This document shows, piece after piece, positions 9,708 through 18,890 of a DNA stretch of 64,000 nt. The stretch comes from CAITSH01 sp945892985 (GTDB lineage: Bacteria; Pseudomonadota; Gammaproteobacteria; Burkholderiales; SG8-39), in contig CAMDDU010000018.1 in NCBI GenBank assembly GCA_945892985.1, positions 15,655 to 79,654 on the forward strand, written 5' to 3'. The stretch's first letter is position 1. Every line of letters begins with the position of its first letter. The position numbers were made by a program, and so were the translations under genes. Under the pieces are notes generated by a model. That model was not told the DNA's origin, made no database searches, and saw only the letters and a program-made list of their open reading frames with translations.

Positions 9708-10448
9708 TTAGATCGTCATTCCACCGTCGACGGAAAAGGCCCCCCCGGTGGCAAACAACGATTCGTCCGAGGCCAGATAGATGAATATAGGCACCATATC
9801 CTCGACCGTACCCAAACGCCCCATTGGCTGGCGCTCAATGAAATCCTTGCGCGCCTGGACAGGATCGGCAAACGCGTTGATCCGCCCCTCAAGCGAAGGC
9901 GTTGCGATGGTGCCCGGACACACTGCGTTGCAACGCACTCCCTGTTTGACATAATCGGCGGCAATCGCCTTGGTCAGCCCGATGACCGCCGCCTTGCTCG
10001 CGCCATAAGCAAGGCGGTTGGGCAGCCCCTTTATGCTCGATGCAATCGACGACATATTGATGATGCTGCCCTTGTTCTTCTTCAGCATCCCAGGCAAGAA
10101 TGCGCGGGTGGTGAAAAACATCGCTCGCACGTTGATATCAAAACTTTTGTCCCAGTCCTCCGGCGTGCAATCAAGGGCGCTGCCATGCGCAACCCAACCG
10201 GCGCAGTTAAACAGCACGTCCACAGCACCAACCTCGGCCGCGATGCGCGCGATCGCTGCCTCATCGGTTACATCAAGCTGCCGTGTCTTTATCCCGGGCA
10301 CGCCTTCCAACTCGGCCAGCAATTTCGCGTTCACATCAGTCGCCCAAACGCTGGCGCCCTCCTTGGCGAACGCCACCGCAGCCGCACGTCCCATACCCTG
10401 CGCCGCCGCCGTAATGAATGCAATCTTCCCTTCCAGCCTGCCGCTCAT
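9708..10448 (-). CDS. SDR dehydrogenase, 2-keto-3-deoxy-L-fuconate dehydrogenase-like
   Basis: This 246-residue short-chain dehydrogenase has the cofactor motif TAAAQGMGRA, the NAG-equivalent FNCAG, and the catalytic YGASK. The unusual TAAAQG glycine motif, VRCNAVCPGTIATPSLEGRI and YLASDESLFATGG segments match the subfamily containing bacterial 2-keto-3-deoxy-L-fuconate dehydrogenase and animal DHRS6. The start at 10448 (MSGRLEGK) is preferred to upstream in-frame ATGs, which would add residues encoded by the AC-rich repeat; an AAAGGGG precedes it. It would oxidise the C4 hydroxyl of a 2-keto-3-deoxy aldonate, the step before the FAH hydrolase. It is divergent from the GntR regulator. Confidence 0.85.
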   Translation of the reverse strand: MSGRLEGKIAFITAAAQGMGRAAAVAFAKEGASVWATDVNAKLLAELEGVPGIKTRQLDVTDEAAIARIAAEVGAVDVLFNCAGWVAHGSALDCTPEDWDKSFDINVRAMFFTTRAFLPGMLKKNKGSIINMSSIASSIKGLPNRLAYGASKAAVIGLTKAIAADYVKQGVRCNAVCPGTIATPSLEGRINAFADPVQARKDFIERQPMGRLGTVEDMVPIFIYLASDESLFATGGAFSVDGGMTI

Positions 10449-10504
10449 CCCATCCCCTTTCAATGTTGATGTTTCTCGATGTTTTTTGTACAAACCAGAC
10501 CGGA

Positions 10505-10572
10505 CCAACAAATCACACAAACACGAACAACGAACACGAACAAACGTGAACACAGACGCGAACACACACGCG
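10505..10572. repeat. Degenerate AC-rich tandem repeat
   Basis: A stretch between the divergent SDR and gntR genes is built from imperfect ACGAACA / ACACGAAC units with strong A/C bias on the plus strand. Units are too short and irregular for CRISPR. It lies in the SDR leader (minus strand) or upstream of the gntR promoter. Function unknown. Confidence 0.6.
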
Positions 10573-10630
10573 ATTTACGCAGGGTATTTGTGGTGCGCCG
10601 CAACATCCGATGCGCATTACAATTTCAAAT

Positions 10631-10641
10631 TGGTCTGACCA
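10631..10641. promoter_or_regulatory. Candidate GntR/FCD operator TGGTCTGACCA
   Basis: A perfect palindrome with 5-bp arms TGGTC and GACCA around one central base lies 73 bp upstream of the gntR start. A further TTGACCA half-site follows at 10643-10649. FCD-type GntR regulators bind TGGTC/GACCA-type palindromes. Its place in the divergent SDR/gntR region suggests self-control and control of the catabolic genes. Confidence 0.6.
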
Positions 10642-10714
10642 CTTGACCAAAGTGTAACGCGCTCGTTAAGCTAACGTCCACCCCTCGCAGACAGCCCATA
10701 AGAATTCCAAGACT

Positions 10715-11416
10715 ATGCCGCTGCAAACCGTAGAGACACGCCGCCTGTACCGGCAGATCGCCGACCAGATTCACGCGCTCATCGTCGGCGGAGAATACGC
10801 CCCCGGCTCACGCCTGCCGCCCGAGCGCACTTTGGCAAAGCAGCTTGGCGTGTCAAGACCGTCGGTGCGCGAAGCGCTGATCGCTCTTGAAGTCGAGGGC
10901 ATGCTCGATGTACGTGTTGGTTCGGGCATCTATGTGACGCAACCGGGCGAGCGCGGCGGGCACGAACCCCTGAATGACCCCACCGGCCCGTTCGAGGTCA
11001 TCAGCGCCCGCGGGCTGATAGAAGGGGAGTGCGCCGCGCTCGCGGCAAAAAACGCCAGCACCCTGCAGATGCGCGCCATCCGCGGCGCCCACGCCGGCAT
11101 GCTGGCGGAGAGCAAAAAACACCACAACCCGCTCGATGCCGACCGGCTTTTCCATGTGCGCATCGCAGAGGCAAGCGGCAACAGCGCTCTGGTGCTCGTT
11201 GTGCAAACGCTGTGGGACCAGCGCATCGGCCCGCTATACCGCAGCCTCGAGCGCAAGCTCGAATATCCCCGAATGGCCGCTGAAACCATGCGCGAGCATC
11301 AATCCATAGTCAACGCAATCGTCAAACGCGATGCGCGCGGCGCAAGGGCCGCAATGCGCCAGCACATGAAAAAGACCCACCAACGCTACATCAAGGAATG
11401 GAGTGCGGAAAACTAG
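10715..11416 (+). CDS. GntR family regulator, FCD subfamily
   Basis: A 233-residue cytosolic repressor. The N-terminal winged helix-turn-helix includes [44 protein letters not shown]. The C-terminal all-helical FCD ligand domain has the metal-binding His/Asp pattern around [20 protein letters not shown] and [12 protein letters not shown]. The stop is one base from the start of the ABC ATPase gene, so translation is probably coupled and the regulator is co-transcribed with the importer. A TGGTCTGACCA operator lies upstream. A sugar acid ligand from the pathway encoded alongside is the natural inference. Confidence 0.9.
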   Translation: MPLQTVETRRLYRQIADQIHALIVGGEYAPGSRLPPERTLAKQLGVSRPSVREALIALEVEGMLDVRVGSGIYVTQPGERGGHEPLNDPTGPFEVISARGLIEGECAALAAKNASTLQMRAIRGAHAGMLAESKKHHNPLDADRLFHVRIAEASGNSALVLVVQTLWDQRIGPLYRSLERKLEYPRMAAETMREHQSIVNAIVKRDARGARAAMRQHMKKTHQRYIKEWSAEN

Positions 11417-11417
11417 C

Positions 11418-12470
11418 ATGGCCACAGTCACGCTCAGAGATGTACGCAAGTCCTTTGGCAGCACGCCGGTGGTGCATGGCGTCGATATCCTCATTGAGGA
11501 CGGAGAATTCTGCGTCCTCGTCGGTCCTTCCGGATGCGGCAAGTCGACGCTGCTGCGCATGATCGCCGGACTGGAAGAAATATCCGCCGGCGAGATTCTG
11601 ATCGGCGAGCGCGTGGTGAACAATGTCGCACCGAAGGAGCGCGACATTGCCATGGTGTTCCAGAACTATGCACTGTATCCGCACATGACCGTGCGCGACA
11701 ACATGGCATTCAGCCTGAAGCTCGCACGCACGCCGAAAGAACAGATGCAGCAGCGCGTGGCCGAGGCTGCGGGCATTCTCGGGCTGACCGATTACCTTGA
11801 GCGCTATCCGCGCCAGCTCTCGGGCGGCCAGCGCCAGCGCGTGGCCATGGGCCGCGCCATCGTCAGGAAGCCCCAGGTGTTCCTGTTCGATGAACCGCTC
11901 TCCAACCTGGATGCCAAGCTGCGCGTATCGATGCGCACCGAGATCAAGGCACTGCACCAGCGGCTCAAAACAACTTCGGTTTATGTCACGCACGACCAGA
12001 TCGAGGCAATGACCATGGCCGACAGGATCGTGGTTATGAACGCGGGCAAGGTCGAACAGATCGGCTCGCCGCTGGCCCTTTACGACAACCCGGCCAACCT
12101 GTTCGTCGCCGGTTTCATCGGCTCGCCGGCAATGAACTTTGTTCCCGGAAAGGCGACCGGGAACGGCAGCATTTCGGTTGCACAAGGGCATGATATCCGG
12201 CTGAACGCCGGAGTGAAGGTCGAAGCCGGCCGCGACGTCATCGTCGGCGTGCGTCCGGAGCACCTCGCGGTGTCGGCAAGCGGCCTGCCGGTGGAAGTTG
12301 TGGTGGTCGAACCCACCGGCGCCGACACCCAGATCTTTTGCAAGCTTGCTGGCGTCGACATCACCGCCGTCGTGCGCGAGCGTCATGAGTTCCATCCCGG
12401 CGAAACGATCCGCTTGGCTCCGCAACTGACGTTCCTTTTCGACCCCGCGAGCGGGGCAAGGCTCGCCTGA
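11418..12470 (+). CDS. Sugar ABC transporter ATPase (MalK/UgpC/MsmK type)
   Basis: This 350-residue ATPase energises the CUT1-type importer encoded by the next three genes, acting on the cytoplasmic face of the inner membrane. It has Walker [11 protein letters not shown]-loop [12 protein letters not shown], signature [16 protein letters not shown], Walker [17 protein letters not shown] and the switch His in [11 protein letters not shown]. The C-terminal TOBE-like regulatory domain ([11 protein letters not shown]) is typical of MalK/UgpC. The start is ATG 11418, one base after the GntR stop; no separate strong ribosome site is seen, consistent with coupling. The ATPase sits first, ahead of the binding protein. 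Confidence 0.94.
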   Translation: MATVTLRDVRKSFGSTPVVHGVDILIEDGEFCVLVGPSGCGKSTLLRMIAGLEEISAGEILIGERVVNNVAPKERDIAMVFQNYALYPHMTVRDNMAFSLKLARTPKEQMQQRVAEAAGILGLTDYLERYPRQLSGGQRQRVAMGRAIVRKPQVFLFDEPLSNLDAKLRVSMRTEIKALHQRLKTTSVYVTHDQIEAMTMADRIVVMNAGKVEQIGSPLALYDNPANLFVAGFIGSPAMNFVPGKATGNGSISVAQGHDIRLNAGVKVEAGRDVIVGVRPEHLAVSASGLPVEVVVVEPTGADTQIFCKLAGVDITAVVRERHEFHPGETIRLAPQLTFLFDPASGARLA

Positions 12471-12497
12471 GAACTTAAATCACCAAAGGAGGAAAAC

Positions 12498-13817
12498 ATG
12501 AGCATGATGAAACGCAGGGACTTTCTGAAAACCACCGTCGGTATCGCCGCAGGGGCAGCCGCTCCGGTGGCCTTGATGAAGGAGGCGCAGGCCCAGCAGT
12601 GGACCGGCCAGCCCGAGAAGGGCGCGAAACTACGCGTACTGCGCTGGAGCCGCTTCGTGCAGGGCGACATCGACCAGTACATGAAGAACGTCGCCGCCTT
12701 CAGCCAGAAATACGGCGTCGAGGTGCGTGTCGACAACGAGGGCTGGGAAGACGTGCGTCCCAAGGCTGCAGTCTCTGCCAACACCGGCGCGGGCCCGGAC
12801 ATCATCCTGTCGACCAACGACGACGCCAACCTCTACCCCGATAAACTGCTCGACGTAACCGACCTGGGCGAATACCTGGGCAAGAAATACGGCGGCTGGT
12901 TCCCCGCCGCACAGGCATTCAACCGCCCCGACGGCAAGAAGTGGATCGCCATCCCGCTCGGCTCAGCCGGCGCGATGATGGTCTACCGCGAGAGCATGCT
13001 CAAAGCAGCCGGCGTCACCAGCTTCCCGAAGACCACGGACGACTTCCTGAAAATGATGAAGGCGCTACACGCCAAGGGCACGCCCGGCGGCTTTGCCCTG
13101 GGCAACGCGACCGGCGACGGCCTTTGGTGCAACTGGCTGATCTGGGCCTTCGGCGGCAAGCTTGTCAACGAGAAGAACCAGGTCGTGATCGACAGCCCGG
13201 AAACACTGAAGGCGCTCGAGTACGGCAAGGAACTTTACGCCACCTTCATCCCGGGCACGCTGTCCTGGCTCGACCCGAACAACAACAAGGCCTTCCTTGA
13301 CGGCCAGATTTCGGTCACCAACAACGGCATCTCGATCTACTACGCGGCGAAGAACGCCACGGACCCGAAGATCAAGGAACTGCAGGCCGACATCCAGCAC
13401 GCCCCCTACCCCATAGGCCCCGTGGGCGTGGCCACCGAGTCCCACCTGTTCTTCAACCAGATGATCATGAAGCACACCAAGTACCCGAAGGCGGCCAAGG
13501 AGTTCCTGCGCTTCATGATGGAGAAAGAGCAGTTCGAGTCCTGGATGACGGCTGCGGGCGGCTACATTGCCCCGCCGCTCGCCGACTACACGAAAGCCGC
13601 GATCTGGACATCTGACGTGAAAAACACGCCATACCGCGACGCCGTGAAAAATCTGCGTCCTGCGGGCTATGCCGGCAAGCTCGGCTACGCCTCTGCGGGT
13701 GCATCAGCAGACTTCATTGTTGTCAACATGGTGGCCGAAGCTATCAGCGGTGCGAAGACACCGAAGGAAGCCGCAGAGCGCGCGCAAAAACGCGCCGAGC
13801 GCTACTACAAGGTGTAA
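12498..13817 (+). CDS. Sugar ABC transporter substrate-binding protein (family 1), Tat signal
   Basis: A 439-residue periplasmic binding protein. It opens with a twin-arginine signal (MKRRDFLKTTVG...) ending near AQAQQW, unusual for sugar binding proteins, which mostly use Sec. The body shows family 1 features such as VRVDNEGWEDVRPKA, GAGPDIILS and AAGGYIAPP. AAAGGAGG at 12485-12492 is a near-ideal ribosome site, fitting high expression. Two CUT1 permeases follow. The ligand is probably a monosaccharide or oligosaccharide related to the neighbouring oxidative sugar pathway; identity unknown. Confidence 0.92.
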   Translation: MSMMKRRDFLKTTVGIAAGAAAPVALMKEAQAQQWTGQPEKGAKLRVLRWSRFVQGDIDQYMKNVAAFSQKYGVEVRVDNEGWEDVRPKAAVSANTGAGPDIILSTNDDANLYPDKLLDVTDLGEYLGKKYGGWFPAAQAFNRPDGKKWIAIPLGSAGAMMVYRESMLKAAGVTSFPKTTDDFLKMMKALHAKGTPGGFALGNATGDGLWCNWLIWAFGGKLVNEKNQVVIDSPETLKALEYGKELYATFIPGTLSWLDPNNNKAFLDGQISVTNNGISIYYAAKNATDPKIKELQADIQHAPYPIGPVGVATESHLFFNQMIMKHTKYPKAAKEFLRFMMEKEQFESWMTAAGGYIAPPLADYTKAAIWTSDVKNTPYRDAVKNLRPAGYAGKLGYASAGASADFIVVNMVAEAISGAKTPKEAAERAQKRAERYYKV

Positions 13818-13831
13818 GCAGGATCTATCGA

Positions 13832-14731
13832 GTGAGTCGCTGGCTTAACAACAGGAACGTCCTCGGGTTGCTATTCATGCTGCCCGCGGGCCTCCTGTTG
13901 CTCGTTTTCCTAACCTACCCGCTCGGTCTGGGCACCTGGCTGGGCTTTACCGACGCCAAGGTCGGGCGCGCCGGCGAGTGGGTGGGCACGGAGAATTTCG
14001 AATTCCTGTTCGGCGACAGTGTCGCGCGCCTGTCGCTCTTCAATACCTTGTTCTACACTGTCGTCGCGAGCATCATGAAGTTCGCGCTCGGCCTGTGGCT
14101 CGCGTTGCTCCTTAACAAGGACCTGCCGGTCAAGGCCTTCCTGCGTGCCATCGTGCTGCTGCCCTTCATTGTCCCGACCGCCCTGTCGGCGCTCGCGTTC
14201 TGGTGGCTTTATGACTCGCAATTCTCGGTCATCTCTTGGGCGTTCATGAAGATGGGCCTCATAAACCAGTACATCGACTTCCTCGGCGATCCCTGGATGG
14301 CACGCCTTGCCACCATCGCCGCCAACGTCTGGCGCGGCGTGCCCTTTGTCGCCATCACGCTGCTGGCCGGACTGCAGACCGTGTCGCCCTCCCTGTACGA
14401 AGCCGCCTCACTCGATGGCGCCACAGAATGGCAGAAATTCCGGCACGTCACGCTACCCATGCTCACGCCCATCATCGCAGTAGTGATGACCTTCTCGGTG
14501 CTGTTCACCTTCACCGACTTCCAGCTGATCTACGTGCTGACCCGTGGCGGTCCGCTCAACGCCACCCACCTCATGGCAACGCTCTCCTTCCAGCGCGCCA
14601 TTTCCGGCGGCGCGCTAGGCGAAGGTGCGGCGCTCGCCACCGCGATGGTGCCATTCCTGCTCGCCGCAATCATGTTCAGCTACTTCGGCCTGCAGCGCCG
14701 CGCCTGGCAGCAGGGCGGAACCGATAAATAG
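13832..14731 (+). CDS. Sugar ABC transporter permease 1 (MalF-like, CUT1)
   Basis: A 299-residue inner membrane protein with about six hydrophobic segments, starting LGLLFMLPAGLLLLVFLTYPLGLG. The ATPase-coupling EAA loop is visible as YEAASLDGATEWQKFRHVTLPML. Translation begins at GTG 13832, with AGGA about 8 nt upstream; no ATG gives the conserved first membrane segment. It starts 14 bp after the binding protein and is followed 16 bp later by the second permease. Confidence 0.92.
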   Translation: MSRWLNNRNVLGLLFMLPAGLLLLVFLTYPLGLGTWLGFTDAKVGRAGEWVGTENFEFLFGDSVARLSLFNTLFYTVVASIMKFALGLWLALLLNKDLPVKAFLRAIVLLPFIVPTALSALAFWWLYDSQFSVISWAFMKMGLINQYIDFLGDPWMARLATIAANVWRGVPFVAITLLAGLQTVSPSLYEAASLDGATEWQKFRHVTLPMLTPIIAVVMTFSVLFTFTDFQLIYVLTRGGPLNATHLMATLSFQRAISGGALGEGAALATAMVPFLLAAIMFSYFGLQRRAWQQGGTDK

Positions 14732-14747
14732 AAACGCAGGAAAACCC

Positions 14748-15623
14748 GTGAACCAAAACGAAACCCAAGACTCCGCCGGAATGGCCTATCTCGACTCGCG
14801 CCTGCGACGCTGGGTCACGGTCTACCTCCCCCTGCTCGCCTTCCTGTTCGTACTGCTGTTCCCTTTCTACTGGATGGGGATGACCGCGTTCAAGCCGAAC
14901 GAGGAACTCGTATCCAAGGCGGCAAACCCGTTCTGGATTAACAACCCGACGCTCGTCCATTTTGAAAAACTGCTGTTCCACACCTCTTATCCGCAATGGA
15001 TGTGGAACACGGTGGTGATCTCCGTTATCGCCACATTCACCTCGCTCGGCGCGAGCGTGTTCGCCGCCTATGCCATCGAGCGCCTGCGCTACAAGGGAGC
15101 CAGGCAGGTCGGTCTGGCCATTTTTCTCGCCTATCTGGTGCCCCCCTCCATCCTGTTCATTCCACTGGCCGCGATCGTGGTCCAGCTCGGCCTGTACGAC
15201 ACCAGGTGGGCGCTGATCCTCACCTACCCGACCTTCCTGATCCCGTTCTGTACCTGGCTGCTGATGGGCTACTTCCGTTCAATCCCGTATGAGCTGGAGG
15301 AATGCGCGCTGATCGACGGCGCAACGCGCTGGCAGGTGCTAATCAAGATCATCCTGCCGCTCGCTGTGCCAGGGCTGATATCGGCGGGCATATTCGCCTT
15401 CACGCTATCGTGGAACGAGTTCATCTACGCGCTAACATTCATCTCCTCCTCGGAAACCAAGACGGTGCCGGTTGGCGTAGTAACCGAACTGGTGGAAGGC
15501 GACGTCTATCACTGGGGCCCGCTGATGGCCGGCGCGCTGCTCGGCTCGCTGCCAGTGGCGGTGCTGTATTCCTTCTTCGTCGAGTACTACGTATCGGGCA
15601 TGACCGGGGCGGTCAAGGAGTAG
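14748..15623 (+). CDS. Sugar ABC transporter permease 2 (MalG-like, CUT1)
   Basis: The 291-residue partner of the preceding permease has a first membrane helix at YLPLLAFLFVLLFPFYWMGMTAFK. The EAA loop is LEECALIDGATRWQVLIKIILPLAVPG, and the C-terminal tail is FFVEYYVSGMTGAVKE. The start is GTG 14748 with GCAGGA just before; an in-frame ATG at 14625 lies inside the previous gene and is not used. Together with the ATPase and binding protein it completes a four-gene importer. Confidence 0.92.
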   Translation: MNQNETQDSAGMAYLDSRLRRWVTVYLPLLAFLFVLLFPFYWMGMTAFKPNEELVSKAANPFWINNPTLVHFEKLLFHTSYPQWMWNTVVISVIATFTSLGASVFAAYAIERLRYKGARQVGLAIFLAYLVPPSILFIPLAAIVVQLGLYDTRWALILTYPTFLIPFCTWLLMGYFRSIPYELEECALIDGATRWQVLIKIILPLAVPGLISAGIFAFTLSWNEFIYALTFISSSETKTVPVGVVTELVEGDVYHWGPLMAGALLGSLPVAVLYSFFVEYYVSGMTGAVKE

Positions 15624-15712
15624 GCCCGACCCGTTGGGCTCGCATTTTTCCATGCGCGCATGGATACCGCACGCTGTTTTAGCTCATTCACAAACAATAA
15701 AAGGTTTTGGAC

Positions 15713-16462
15713 ATGAATCAACTCGATTTTAAGGACCGCACGGCCATTGTCACCGGCGGCGCGACAGGCATCGGCCTCGCCATCGTCAAACGTCTGCTCG
15801 CCTCTGGTGCCAAGGTTCGGATCTGGGATCGCGATGCGCAGACATTGCAACAGACGCTGACAACGCTGGCCAACCCCGGCGCAAGCGGTGCCAATGTCGA
15901 TGTGTCCGATGCGCAGTCGGTGGCCAAAGCCACGGAGGATGCCGCCGCCGCACTGGGAAAAATAGACGTCCTGGTCAATAACGCCGGCATCGCCGGCATC
16001 AACACCCCGGTGATCGACTACCCCGTCGATGAATGGGAACGCGTGCTAAAGGTCAATCTCACCGGCCCGTTCCTGTGCTGTCGCGCCGTCGCTCCGCACA
16101 TGGTGAAAAACAAGTACGGTCGCATCGTCAATATCGCATCCGTCGCCGGCAAGGAGGGTAATCCCAATGCGGTCGCCTACTCCGCCTCAAAAGCCGGCGT
16201 GATCTCGCTCACAAAATCGCTCGGCAAGGAGTTGGCGCAAACGGGTGTGCTGGTCAATTGCGTCACCCCGGCGGCGGCAAAAACGGCGATCTTCGACCAG
16301 ATGACTGAGCAGCATATCAACTACATGCTGTCAAAAATTCCCATGAACCGGTTTGTACAGGTGGATGAAATCGCCGCGCTGGTCGGCTGGCTCGCATCAC
16401 AGGATTGCTCGTTCTCCACGGCGGGCGTGTTCGATATTTCCGGCGGTCGCGCCACTTACTGA
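15713..16462 (+). CDS. SDR family oxidoreductase, probable sugar or sugar-acid dehydrogenase
   Basis: A 249-residue classical short-chain dehydrogenase with cofactor motif TGGATGIG, NNAG motif and catalytic YSASK. The start is ATG 15713 with AAAAGG upstream; a TTG two codons earlier is less likely. It ends FDISGGRATY. It lies 89 bp after the importer and just before the IlvD/Edd-type dehydratase, so oxidation of an imported aldose to its lactone, or of a deoxy-keto acid, is plausible. The window contains a second SDR (9708) better suited to the later 2-keto-3-deoxy step, which leaves this one as candidate sugar 1-dehydrogenase. That split of roles is inference. Confidence 0.8.
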   Translation: MNQLDFKDRTAIVTGGATGIGLAIVKRLLASGAKVRIWDRDAQTLQQTLTTLANPGASGANVDVSDAQSVAKATEDAAAALGKIDVLVNNAGIAGINTPVIDYPVDEWERVLKVNLTGPFLCCRAVAPHMVKNKYGRIVNIASVAGKEGNPNAVAYSASKAGVISLTKSLGKELAQTGVLVNCVTPAAAKTAIFDQMTEQHINYMLSKIPMNRFVQVDEIAALVGWLASQDCSFSTAGVFDISGGRATY

Positions 16463-16475
16463 AGCTGATTCTCAT

Positions 16476-18209
16476 ATGGCAAAAAAACCCATCAAGAAAC
16501 TGCGAAGCCAGGCCTGGTTTGGACGCGAGGATATTTACGGTTTTATCTACCGATCCTGGACGAAAAACCGCGGCATCCCTCATGACCAGTTTGACGGCAG
16601 GCCGGTTATCGGCATTTGCAACACCTGGTCTGAACTGACCCCGTGCAATTCTCATTTCCGCGCACTTGCGGAGCACGTCCGCAACGGGATTCTGGAAGCG
16701 GGCGGGTTCCCGCTCGAGTTCCCTGTAATGTCGCTGGGCGAAACATTGCTGCGTCCGACGGCGATGATGTTTCGCAACCTCGCCAGCATGGATGTCGAGG
16801 AATCAATTCGAGCCAATCCCCTCGACGGCGTCGTTCTGCTGGTCGGTTGCGACAAGACCACCCCTGCATTGCTGATGGGCGCGGCCAGTGTCGATGTGCC
16901 GGCCATCGCGGTTTCTGGCGGCCCGATGCTCTCGGGGAAATACCGTGGCACCGACATTGGGTCGGGCACCAACACCTGGTCTATGTCCGAGGATGTGCGC
17001 GCCGGCAAGATGACGCTCGACGAGTTCCATGAGGCGGAGTCATGCATGCACCGCTCCCACGGCCATTGCATGACCATGGGCACCGCCTCAACCATGGCAA
17101 GCATGGTCGAGGCGCTTGGCATAGGCATGCCGGGCAACGCCGCTTTCCCCGCGGTGGATGCCCGCCGCAATGTGCTCGCACGCATGGCCGGCCGGCGCAT
17201 CGTTGACATGGTCAAAGAAGACCTGACCATATCGAAAATCCTCACCCGGCAGGCGTTTGAGAATGCCATTCGCACCAACGCCGCCATCGGCGGCTCGACC
17301 AACGCGGTCATTCACCTGATCGCCCTGGCCGGCCGCCTCGGCGTCAAGTTGGACCTTGACGATTGGGACCGGCTCGGCCGCGGCGTACACACCCTGCTCA
17401 ACCTGATGCCCAACGGCAAGTTTCTCATGGAGGATTTTTGCTACGCCGGCGGCCTGCCCGTGGTGCTGCGCGAACTGGGCAAGAACGGCCTGCTGCACAA
17501 AAAGGCACTGACGGTAAATGGCCAGACAATCTGGGAAAACAACAAGAACGCCGAGTGCTTTAACCGCGACGTCATCACCCCGTTTGAAAAGCCGTTCAAG
17601 AAAAACACCGGTATCGCCGTACTGCGCGGCAACCTGTGCCCTGACGGCGCAGTCATAAAGCCCTCGGCGGCGACCCCCAGGCTGATGAAGCACAAAGGCC
17701 GCGCCGTGGTGTTCAAGAGCATCGGCGATTTCCACGCGCGCATTGATGATCCAAAACTCGACATCGATGAGAACTGCGTCATGGTGCTGCAAAACTGCGG
17801 CCCCAAGGGCTATCCGGGCATGGCCGAGGTGGGAAACATGCCCCTGCCTCCCAAGGTCTTGAAAAAGGGCATCACCGACATGGTGCGCATCTCGGACGCC
17901 CGCATGAGTGGCACGGCTTACGGCACGGTTGTGCTGCACGTGGCCCCGGAAGCGGCCGCCGGCGGCGCGCTGGGCCTGGTGCAAGATGGCGATATCGTCG
18001 AACTGGACGTGGCAAAGCGCAGGCTCCACCTGCATGTTTCCGACGAAGAACTCGAACGCCGGCGAAGAAAATGGAAAGCACCAAAAGCGCCGATGCAGCG
18101 CGGCTACTACAAACTGTATGTGGATCACGTATTGCAGGCCAATCAGGGCGCCGATCTGGACTTCCTGGTCGGGAAAAGCGGATCAGATATCCCGAAAGAC
18201 AACCACTAA
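16476..18209 (+). CDS. IlvD/Edd family sugar-acid dehydratase (arabonate/fuconate dehydratase-like)
   Basis: IlvD/Edd enzymes use an iron-sulfur cluster to dehydrate polyhydroxy acids. The 577-residue protein has cluster and metal motifs GICNTWSELTPCN, LLVGCDKTTPALLMG and SCMHRSHGHCMTMGTAST, plus the C-terminal barrel DARMSGTAYGTVVLHVAPEA. The N-terminal RSQAWFG and IYRSWTKNRGIPHD segments are characteristic of the sugar-acid branch rather than dihydroxyacid dehydratase IlvD. The start ATG 16476 follows the SDR stop by 13 bp. The product would be a 2-keto-3-deoxy aldonate, the substrate for the SDR at 9708. Confidence 0.9.
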   Translation: MAKKPIKKLRSQAWFGREDIYGFIYRSWTKNRGIPHDQFDGRPVIGICNTWSELTPCNSHFRALAEHVRNGILEAGGFPLEFPVMSLGETLLRPTAMMFRNLASMDVEESIRANPLDGVVLLVGCDKTTPALLMGAASVDVPAIAVSGGPMLSGKYRGTDIGSGTNTWSMSEDVRAGKMTLDEFHEAESCMHRSHGHCMTMGTASTMASMVEALGIGMPGNAAFPAVDARRNVLARMAGRRIVDMVKEDLTISKILTRQAFENAIRTNAAIGGSTNAVIHLIALAGRLGVKLDLDDWDRLGRGVHTLLNLMPNGKFLMEDFCYAGGLPVVLRELGKNGLLHKKALTVNGQTIWENNKNAECFNRDVITPFEKPFKKNTGIAVLRGNLCPDGAVIKPSAATPRLMKHKGRAVVFKSIGDFHARIDDPKLDIDENCVMVLQNCGPKGYPGMAEVGNMPLPPKVLKKGITDMVRISDARMSGTAYGTVVLHVAPEAAAGGALGLVQDGDIVELDVAKRRLHLHVSDEELERRRRKWKAPKAPMQRGYYKLYVDHVLQANQGADLDFLVGKSGSDIPKDNH

Positions 18210-18253
18210 GCGTCAAAGGCGGGGGGGGGTAGGGTTTTAACCCGCACCGATTG

Positions 18254-18275
18254 AAACGGCTGGGACAAGCCGTTT
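18254..18275. terminator. Hairpin between dehydratase and TRAP genes
   Basis: AAACGGCT (18254-18261) pairs with AGCCGTTT (18268-18275) across a 6-nt loop, 45 bp past the dehydratase stop. There is no U-tract, so it may be a weak terminator or a regulator site. The same gap contains two runs of seven or more G. Confidence 0.35.
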
Positions 18276-18305
18276 AATCCGCACGAAGATACTAGAGGGG
18301 GGGAC

Positions 18306-18890
18306 ATGGCAACACATGCACCGGATCTGGACAACAGTGACGAGCACGTGCTCGGAGACGACGGGGAGTTTCACGTCACCGATGAGCCAGTGGACCTCTC
18401 GATTTACCGTCTTGAGGACTGGATTGCGTTCGCCTTTTTCTGGGTGCTTGCGGCCACCGTGTTTTACCAGTTCTTCACCCGCTACGCCCTTAACGATTCG
18501 GCGTCCTGGACCGAGGAAATCGCGCGCTACCTGCTGATCTGCCTGGTATTCATCGGCGCGGCGATAGGCGTGCGCAAAAACACCCACATCCAGGTCGATA
18601 TTTTCTACCGCTTCATGGCGCCGGCTCTGGCGCGCACTCTGTCAACCCTTGTCGACACGGTACGGGTGCTGTTCTTCAGCTACGCCATTTACCTCACCTA
18701 TTCGCTGATGCAAAAAATAGGCAAACAGCCCATGGCCATCGTCGACTGGCCGATCGGGCTGATTTACGCCATGGTCATGCTCGGTTTTGCGCTGATGTGC
18801 TTTCGCGCCGTGCAGGCCCTCATCAGGCACTGGCGCCAGGGCTATAGCGTGCTCGAGCGGCCTGAAGTGGCCGGGGAGGAAAGCGCATGA
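18306..18890 (+). CDS. TRAP transporter small membrane subunit (DctQ family)
   Basis: A 194-residue inner membrane protein with four hydrophobic segments. It shows the DctQ features WTEEIARYLLICLVFIGAAIGVRKNTHIQVD near the middle. TRAP importers use a periplasmic receptor, DctQ and DctM to take up organic acids with a sodium gradient. It overlaps the DctM start by 4 bp (ATGA), so the two are translationally coupled. No receptor gene is adjacent, which is unusual for this family. Confidence 0.9.
   Translation: MATHAPDLDNSDEHVLGDDGEFHVTDEPVDLSIYRLEDWIAFAFFWVLAATVFYQFFTRYALNDSASWTEEIARYLLICLVFIGAAIGVRKNTHIQVDIFYRFMAPALARTLSTLVDTVRVLFFSYAIYLTYSLMQKIGKQPMAIVDWPIGLIYAMVMLGFALMCFRAVQALIRHWRQGYSVLERPEVAGEESA

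Noticed and set aside
10505..10572. CRISPR-like short repeat array
   Set aside because: Units are 7-12 nt, irregular and without spacers; no cas genes in the window.
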